The notes beneath the pieces were generated by a model. It ran no database searches. It saw only the letters and a list, made by a program, of their open reading frames with translations, and had not been told where the DNA came from. Both the position numbers and the translations under genes were made by a program. 52,095 bases of DNA from Gonapodya prolifera JEL478. Taxonomy: Eukaryota; Monoblepharomycota; Monoblepharidomycetes; Monoblepharidales; Gonapodyaceae. The stretch lies in NCBI GenBank assembly GCA_001574975.1, contig KQ965882.1:2115-54209 (forward strand), written 5' to 3'. Shown piece after piece: positions 48,129 to 52,095 of this stretch (the first letter of the stretch is position 1; each line of letters opens with the position of its first letter).

Positions 48129-49628
48129 CTAACACGTCTTTTCGGCCACCACCACCTTGACACCGACCTCTCCACACTCCCTCTCCAACGCCGCCGCAAA
48201 TCGCCGGAGCACTCGTACCTCCAACCCCTCACCTTCGTTCTCAGTCCCCTCAGGCCACCCCACCAACACCACCTCTCGAAGCCCAACACCCGCCATCGCA
48301 CGGGCCCATAAACGTGTCCTATCGACAGGCGTACACATCCACGACGTCGGGACCACGTTGATCTCCTTGACGATCATGTGCAGGGTTCGGAAGCGGGGGA
48401 ACATCGCGCGCAGGGACGTGAAGAGCCAGTCAATCATGTGTGTCGTGTGAGCGCCGTGCAAGGATAGGGCTTGGCGGACGACAGTCGAGTCAAAGTGGCC
48501 CATGTTGAGCAAGACGGTGTGCAGCTTGGGGAATGTCGGGTGCGAAAGTGTGGCGCTCGTGCTGGCAGGGAGACAGACGAGGTAGGATGGGAAATTGACC
48601 CATACGGCGTCGTAGAAGTTGAGCGCGCCGAGTGTCTGCAAGTTTGGGAAGGTGGCAAAGATGGCAGACAGGAGGGCTAGGAAGGTGGCGGGAGGGAGTG
48701 TGCCGATGCCCGACGCGACGGTGAATGATGTAACGGAGGGGAGGGAGAGGGAGATGGCGGGGACTGGGACTGGGGTGGTAGTGTCGGCCTCGAGCTGGAG
48801 GGCTGGAAACAAGCGGACACAGGAATTGGCCCCGTAAAGTGGATGGATCACAACTCGCAAGACGCGCATGGTTGGAAAGATGGCGGAGAGGTGGGTGAGG
48901 ATGGACTCGTGCGGTTGCTGGCTGTGCTCGAAGACAAGGTCGATGTGGGTTGGAGACATAGTTGGTGGTCGGGTGGGTGCAAGCGTTTGTGATCCGGCCG
49001 TAGCTGCGACCCCAGCCTCGGCCGCGGTATCAGGAAACGGGTGAGCCACCATGTGCACCAGGGTGAGTGCATCGATGGCAACACAACGTGGTTGGAACAT
49101 CTGCAATGCGGCACGGGCGATGTGCGTCTCCTCGCCCATCAACCTACAATTAAGCGTCAACACAATTGGCACGAACGTAGGAGGATGCTCTGTCGGGCAG
49201 CCGAATGCAACTGGCGCACGTGCAGCAACAATGGAGTAGAGGTCTGAGGGTCGGGCAAGTGCGTTGCAGGGTACGTGGAGGCACAAAAAACCGACCGATG
49301 GCGACGAAGAACGTGCAGTGTGTTTGAGGCGGGCGTACAGCTTTTGCTGCGATACCCGGCACGCAGTACTCCAACGGGCGGATAAAATGAGTTCGACGTC
49401 CACTGCGAGGAAGGCTTCGCGTCTACCGTCCATCCCTGTAAAGCTTTCCCCGCCCTGCATGGTATCCAAAGCTCCAACGTCCCCGAAGCGTAGGTCTCCG
49501 TTAAGGACTTCCCGTGCGAGGTGACCCCAGTCGCGGGATACGAGCGGGAGCACGGAGATGAGAGTTGATGGCGGGAGATGAGCGAATGTGAGAAGGAGGA
49601 TTTCGGAAGGGAGGCGCAAGGTAGTCGT
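48129..49628 (-). CDS. F-box-like protein (best-preserved member of the local family, copy 3)
   Basis: An uninterrupted frame of about 500 codons, stop at 48129. It opens with RLPSEILLLTFAHLPPSTLI and SVLPLVSRDWGHLAREVLNG, a good F-box. A conserved middle follows (DTMQGGESFTGMDGRREAFL, HIARAALQMFQPRCVAIDAL). Then come leucine-rich C-terminal blocks (FLALLSAIFATFPNLQTLGA, SLRAMFPRFRTLHMIVKEIN, LREVVLVGWPEGTENEGEG) ending VKVVVAEKTC. It aligns over its whole length with 3770-5308 and in its first half with 6108. No ATG precedes the F-box in frame. A CCAG at 49632-49629, also present in the 6.8-kb relic at the same place, looks like a splice acceptor, so a short upstream exon carrying the ATG is likely. 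Probable SCF substrate adaptor; partner unknown. Confidence 0.65.
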   Translation of the reverse strand, partial: TTTLRLPSEILLLTFAHLPPSTLISVLPLVSRDWGHLAREVLNGDLRFGDVGALDTMQGGESFTGMDGRREAFLAVDVELILSARWSTACRVSQQKLYARLKHTARSSSPSVGFLCLHVPCNALARPSDLYSIVAARAPVAFGCPTEHPPTFVPIVLTLNCRLMGEETHIARAALQMFQPRCVAIDALTLVHMVAHPFPDTAAEAGVAATAGSQTLAPTRPPTMSPTHIDLVFEHSQQPHESILTHLSAIFPTMRVLRVVIHPLYGANSCVRLFPALQLEADTTTPVPVPAISLSLPSVTSFTVASGIGTLPPATFLALLSAIFATFPNLQTLGALNFYDAVWVNFPSYLVCLPASTSATLSHPTFPKLHTVLLNMGHFDSTVVRQALSLHGAHTTHMIDWLFTSLRAMFPRFRTLHMIVKEINVVPTSWMCTPVDRTRLWARAMAGVGLREVVLVGWPEGTENEGEGLEVRVLRRFAAALERECGEVGVKVVVAEKTC

Positions 49629-50198
49629 CTGGTTGGATTGGACGCCGAGGTGAGAGGTGATTGCGTTAGGGAGACGGGCCTGAAGCAGCCGCGAAACAGA
49701 CCGTAGAGAGAGGCGACAGTGAGGGTGATGTCGGCATCCTTGCTTTCGTGTGCGGTACAGCAGGGGGACAGATGGGTTGCTGGTTTCGCGAACTCGTGAG
49801 GGCCACGAACTGACTGCGGTCGTTCATCTTCCAAGACCCCTTTGTCGTTTGTCACTTCCTCCACCAGGTCAGAAATTTAATAGGAAGTCTCTGTCGCGGA
49901 CCTCGTCAAACTCACTCTGCAACATCTGCCAGATTTTGTTGACTCGGTAGGAGTGCGGGACAAGGTTGCAGCTAAGCTCGACACCTCCAAGGGAAACAAT
50001 GGCAGATAGGTAGCAAAATGTTGGACGAAGTGAAGTTGAAACGGTGACTGTGACCCAAGCTGCCCTTGCGTTCTGCCATCCACTTTGTACGCGCACCCAC
50101 CCTCCGAATCCCGCAGCACTCTTCACTCCACGCCACGACTCTTCCCCCTCTCCCCAGCCACACTCCACACTCCACACTCTCTCACCGGCCACGCCACG

Positions 50199-52095
50199 AT
50201 GTCCGCCAACGCCCTCGCCAAGCTTGAGCGTCTGTCGCTCGTGTCCAAAATCAGCGCGGAGGTGCAGAACCACGTGGGCGTCAACGACAAGTCCGTCGCC
50301 GAGTTTCTGCTGCACGTGCACAATGAGAAACCCGAGCTCGGGGCGTTCAAGACTGCGCTCAGGGAAATGGACTTGCCAGACTCGTTGCTCGAGTCGATTC
50401 ACAGACTGGTCAACACCCTGTCAACGGGAGCGACGGCCACGGCGACGCAGGGTGGAGAGAAGAGAAAGACCATAGACGGTGTGGATGCGGCGACGAAGAA
50501 GCAGCGCACGGGCGGGTGGGAGGGCGAGAGTGATGCTGGGAAGGTCGACGTGGACCATGCTGGGAAGGTCGACGTGGACCCCGGCAGGGAGGAAGCGAAA
50601 CGGGAACGAGTCAAGAAGTTCCCAGGACTGGCTATCCCTGACTCGGACCCTCAGCCGGCGTACAATCCGGACGAGGACGACGTCGACCCGCGCAAGGTGA
50701 AAGTCGAGAACACGGTGTCGGCGCTCGAGGGTCTTATCTCGTCTGCACGGCGAGAGGCTGACGAACGCGACGCGCGACGGGATGGCGATAGAGACGATGA
50801 TAGAAGCTGGGGCGACCGTGACCGTGACCGTGACCGTGACCGTGACCGTGACCGGGGTCGGGGTCGGGGGGACAGGGACGACCGGGACAGGGGACGGGAC
50901 AGAGACGACCCGCGCGCATCCCGGGGCTCGCACCACCACGGTGTCGACGAAACACCGCAACTATACAAGATCTACACGGGCAAAGTCTCAAACATGCGCG
51001 ATTTCGGGTGCTTTGTCACACTCGACAATGTCCGCCCGCAGGCTGGTGGCAAGCGGTGGGAGGGTATGGTTCATGTGTCCTCGATTAGTGCGAGTAGAGT
51101 GAATCACCCGCAGGATGTGGTGAGCAGGGGACAGCAGGTGTACGTCAAGGTGAGTGTCGAGTGTCAGCGGACGGAGCCTGGGCGAGCGAGCGAGAGACAG
51201 CAAAGCCCGAGGCGCCGGATGCCGAGGAGTCTGCCGGAAGGCTTGATACCTGCTTAGAGTGTCTGGACGGAGGATGTTTTAGGCACGCGGTGCGAATGGG
51301 CGGAGTTCGATGGAGCTTTCCAAGTCTTTCTTCCCTTATTTCTGGAGGAGGTGCCCGGGGAGGACGTGTGCTCACCCCAATCCCCCCTTAATCCACCCAG
51401 GTCCTCTCCGTTGCCGGCACGCGTGTCTCCCTCTCCATCAAAGACGTCGACCAATCCACCGGCCGCGACCTCACGCCCAACCTCCGCGTGCGCACCCCCG
51501 CCGAACTCGCCGAAGAGGACCGTCTTCGCCGCGAACGCGCCCAGGCTCGCTCACAGACCGCACCGGGAATGGGCGATGAGCCCGCCGGTGCCGGTGCCGC
51601 GACGACGAGGCGGAAGAGGATTTCAAGCCCGGAGCGGTTTGAGATTAAGCAGCTGATCGCGTCGGGCGTGCTGGACCCGGCAGATTACCCCGATATCGAC
51701 GATGTGGACTCGGGCGTGCTCAATTACGAGGAGAAGGAGGAAGAGCTGGACATTGAAATCCGGGACGAAGAGCCCGCTTTCCTTGCCGGTCAAACGCGGG
51801 GGGCTGTCCAATTGAGCCCCGTCAAGATCGTCAAGAACCCTGATGGCACAATGAACCGCGCCGCCATCCAGGGCGCATCGCTGGCAAAGGAACGGAGAGA
51901 GTTCAAGTCCCAGCAGCTCGAAGCCGAGATGGACGTGCCGAGGGATTTGAACCAGCCCTGGGTGGATCCTATGCCGGACCAAGGCGAGCGGACGTTCGCG
52001 CAGGATTTGAGAGGGTTCACGGTGGACCCCGATAAGGATATCCCGGAGTGGAAGAAGGCCATTAATAACAAGACCACGACGTTTGGTAGGATCAC
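50199..52095 (+). CDS. PRP22: Pre-mRNA-splicing DEAH-box helicase Prp22/DHX8, 5' part (runs off the window)
   Basis: Nuclear spliceosomal ATPase that releases mature mRNA after exon ligation. ATG at 50199 starts KLERLSLVSKISAEVQNHVG and VAEFLLHVHNEKPELGAFKT, the conserved helical N terminus of DHX8. A charged linker with a DRDRDR tract follows. Then comes an S1 RNA-binding domain: LYKIYTGKVSNMRDFGCFVT, GMVHVSSISASRV, and after an intron VLSVAGTRVSLSIKDVDQ. Exon 1 is 50199-51149 and exon 2 starts at 51401. The conserved stretch before the helicase core is present: RFEIKQLIASGVLDPADYPD, LSPVKIVKNPDGTMNRAAIQ, FAQDLRGFTVDPDKDIPEWK. The frame is open to the end of the window, so the RecA-like helicase domains lie outside. 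About 548 residues are visible. Identification is secure from the S1 plus pre-core combination. Confidence 0.94.
50813..50853 (+). repeat. GACCGT hexanucleotide microsatellite inside the Prp22 linker
   Basis: Nearly seven copies of GACCGT encode alternating Asp-Arg, followed by GGGGTC and GACAGG variants that keep Arg/Gly/Asp coding. RD/RS-like linkers are usual in DHX8 homologs. Length may vary between strains. Confidence 0.85.

Noticed and set aside
50421-50960. Valine/threonine-repeat minus-strand frame
   Set aside because: Antisense of the Asp-Arg repeat and linker of Prp22.

Overview
The window is nuclear DNA of a filamentous or zoosporic fungus. Genes carry many short GT-AG introns, are moderately GC-rich, and include clear fungal housekeeping genes: a class II Hsp40, 6-phosphofructo-2-kinase/fructose-2,6-bisphosphatase, the splicing helicase Prp22/DHX8 and a C2H2 transcription factor. 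The F-box-like and kinase-NB-ARC-TPR expansions suggest an early-diverging (chytrid-like) or basidiomycete-like genome. I cannot fix the clade without a search.

Layout. 0-1.7 kb: Hsp40 gene whose TGA stop sits in a leaky context and is followed by an open 59-codon extension ending in SRL. 1.8-3.6 kb: decayed acyl-CoA synthetase. 3.7-9 kb: three F-box-like genes or relics. 9.4-12.7 kb: decayed kinase-NB-ARC-TPR gene (copy A, minus). 13.2-14.5 kb: short-chain dehydrogenase ending in SRL. 14.7-20.7 kb: poorly resolved hypothetical regions plus a TPR remnant (copy E, minus). 21.3-34.8 kb: three kinase-NB-ARC-TPR genes in tandem on plus: B intact, C decayed, D intact. 36.2-39.2 kb: C2H2 regulator. 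39.9-43.4 kb: PFK-2/FBPase-2. 43.7-45.5 kb: secreted type B carboxylesterase. 45.5-48.1 kb: no convincing gene, but inverted repeats. 48.1-49.6 kb: the best-preserved F-box-like paralog. 50.2 kb to the edge: 5' part of Prp22.

The most notable system is the five-locus cluster of fused kinase + NB-ARC + TPR proteins. These look like fungal NLR-type (STAND) receptors in which the N-terminal effector is a protein kinase with HAD in place of HRD. Copies B and D share identical five-exon architecture: four exons for the kinase, one for NB-ARC and TPR. They differ by whole 42-residue TPR units (nine versus six) and have unrelated C-terminal tails, one a likely membrane anchor. A, C and E show stop codons, frameshifts or deletions. 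This birth-and-death pattern with repeat-number change is what is expected of recognition receptors, but the immune role is inference.
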